Source: Candidatus Poribacteria bacterium (GTDB lineage: Bacteria > Poribacteria > WGA-4E > WGA-3G). From it: a DNA stretch of 64,000 nucleotides. The stretch spans positions 1-64,000 of the forward strand of contig JAAXHO010000131.1 of assembly GCA_012270795.1 (NCBI GenBank), written 5' to 3'. This document shows, one piece after another, positions 63,294 through 64,000 of this stretch. The notes under the pieces were generated by a model. The model made no database searches. It saw nothing but the letters and a program-made list of their open reading frames with translations, and was not told the origin of the DNA. The position numbers and the translations under genes are program-made. Each line of letters opens with the position of its first letter. Within the stretch, counting starts at the first letter, position 1.

Positions 63294-64000
63294 ATGTCAG
63301 AAACAAGACCTGAACCTGCAACAGCGGGGATAGAATCAAAACAGACCACAGTTGGAAGCGTATTTGTCTCAAATTATCCGCCTTATTCTATATGGAATGA
63401 TTCGGCAGTTCCAGATGTACATCATGCCCTGGGTGAAAAACCGCGTCCTGATGCTACATTGGGATTATACCTTCACATCCCATTTTGCAGAAAAAGATGC
63501 AAATTCTGCTATTTTCGAGTATATACCGATAAAAACAGCACAGAAATTGATACTTATTTGAATGCTTTGGCGAAAGAGGTAGAACTCTATAGCAGACAAC
63601 CAGCAATTGCGAATAGACCCTTACGGTTTGTCTATTTCGGGGGTGGCACACCATCTTATATCAGTGTCAAACACCTGACTGCATTGGTAGATAGGGTAAA
63701 AAATGTAATGCCATGGGATGCTGCGGAAGAGGTCGCTTTTGAATGTGAACCCGGCACACTTACTCAGAAAAAATTGGAAGCGATTAAGACAATCGGAGTC
63801 ACCCGTTTGAGTCTCGGTGTAGAGAATTTGAATGACGAAATTCTTGCAGAAAACGGCAGAGCGCATCTTTCAAAAGAGGTATATCGTATCCATCCTTGGA
63901 TACAGGAATTAGCATTTGATCAGGTAAACATTGACCTTATCTCAGGTATGATTGGAGAAACATGGGAAAGTTGGCGCGAAACTGTGAAAAAGACCATTGA
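63294..64000 (+). CDS. Radical SAM enzyme, coproporphyrinogen III oxidase/HemW-like (cut by window end)
   Basis: ATG 63294 follows AGGAAACAAC. The frame is open to the window end for 235 codons with no stop, so the gene continues outside. LGLYLHIPFCRKRCKFCYFRVYT has the C-x3-C-x2-C cluster that binds the 4Fe-4S radical SAM centre; VYFGGGTPSY, FECEPGTLTQKK and GVTRLSLGVENLN are the HemN/HemW-family motifs. A leader of about 65 residues precedes the SAM domain. The family includes coproporphyrinogen oxidases, heme chaperones and related enzymes, and the exact member cannot be fixed without the C-terminus. Confidence 0.88.
   Translation, partial: MSETRPEPATAGIESKQTTVGSVFVSNYPPYSIWNDSAVPDVHHALGEKPRPDATLGLYLHIPFCRKRCKFCYFRVYTDKNSTEIDTYLNALAKEVELYSRQPAIANRPLRFVYFGGGTPSYISVKHLTALVDRVKNVMPWDAAEEVAFECEPGTLTQKKLEAIKTIGVTRLSLGVENLNDEILAENGRAHLSKEVYRIHPWIQELAFDQVNIDLISGMIGETWESWRETVKKTI

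Overview
This window looks like a chromosomal segment from an uncultured, diderm (Gram-negative-type) bacterium. A LolA carrier, lipoproteins with lipoboxes and many secreted beta-propeller, LamG and PQQ-like proteins point to an outer membrane. The mix of a Pup-proteasome, a bacterial microcompartment shell protein, phytanoyl-CoA dioxygenase-type enzymes, WD40 lipoproteins and DUF6785-like membrane proteins resembles Candidatus Poribacteria or a relative. That placement is inference; no rRNA or tRNA gene was found to anchor it.

Layout. 0.4-4.2 kb: a hypothetical gene, then lolA, pgsA, thpR and recA on the + strand. 4.4-12.7 kb: a complete Pup-proteasome locus in the order mpa, dop, pup, prcB, prcA, pafA. 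It is interrupted between prcB and prcA by a broken Rpn-family nuclease gene, and the insertion is flanked by a 40-bp direct repeat that copies the start of prcA. 12.8-16.1 kb: a decayed DNA methyltransferase and ligA. 16.5-24.1 kb: an RDD / SpoIIM / DUF58 / MoxR / DUF4350 / DUF4129 / membrane-protein cluster. 24.5-31.6 kb: metabolic genes on the minus strand, comprising a CoA-acylating aldehyde dehydrogenase with a microcompartment-targeting-like N-terminus, a HhH-GPD-like protein, a BMC hexamer shell protein, a PPi-type phosphofructokinase and a ThDP enzyme. 31.7-44.3 kb: a trypsin-TPR protein, a sigma-like factor, secreted proteins, a possible glycoside hydrolase, a MacB/FtsX permease and elongation factor G. 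44.4-56.5 kb: WD40 proteins, a medium-chain dehydrogenase, HtrA, a YkvA protein, a LamG protein and a large membrane protein. 57.5-64 kb: a PhyH-HEAT fusion, an iron-type alcohol dehydrogenase, a PQQ-like propeller, a lipoprotein, a toxin-antitoxin pair and a radical SAM gene cut by the window end.

The most unusual feature is the intergenic DNA. Nearly every gap over 300 bp is filled by several families of short palindromic, non-coding repeats, many with terminal inverted repeats like MITEs, and these are repeatedly nested in one another. A 36-nt hairpin occurs about nine times, in most cases inside another repeat. Four places show 24-45 bp direct duplications of local sequence; three of them flank inserted DNA, including the Rpn insertion in the proteasome operon. 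A second curiosity is a WD40 gene ending in a classical A-AAA-AAC slippery heptamer, with an open -1 frame of about 100 codons behind it.

How the genes work together. Mpa unfolds pupylated proteins into the PrcA/PrcB core, PafA attaches Pup, and Dop activates Pup (which ends in GGQ) and removes it. The aldehyde dehydrogenase and shell protein suggest aldehyde chemistry inside a microcompartment; other shell parts must lie elsewhere. The MoxR/DUF58 cluster is a conserved envelope-linked AAA/von Willebrand module. All functions are read from sequence motifs only; no database search was run.
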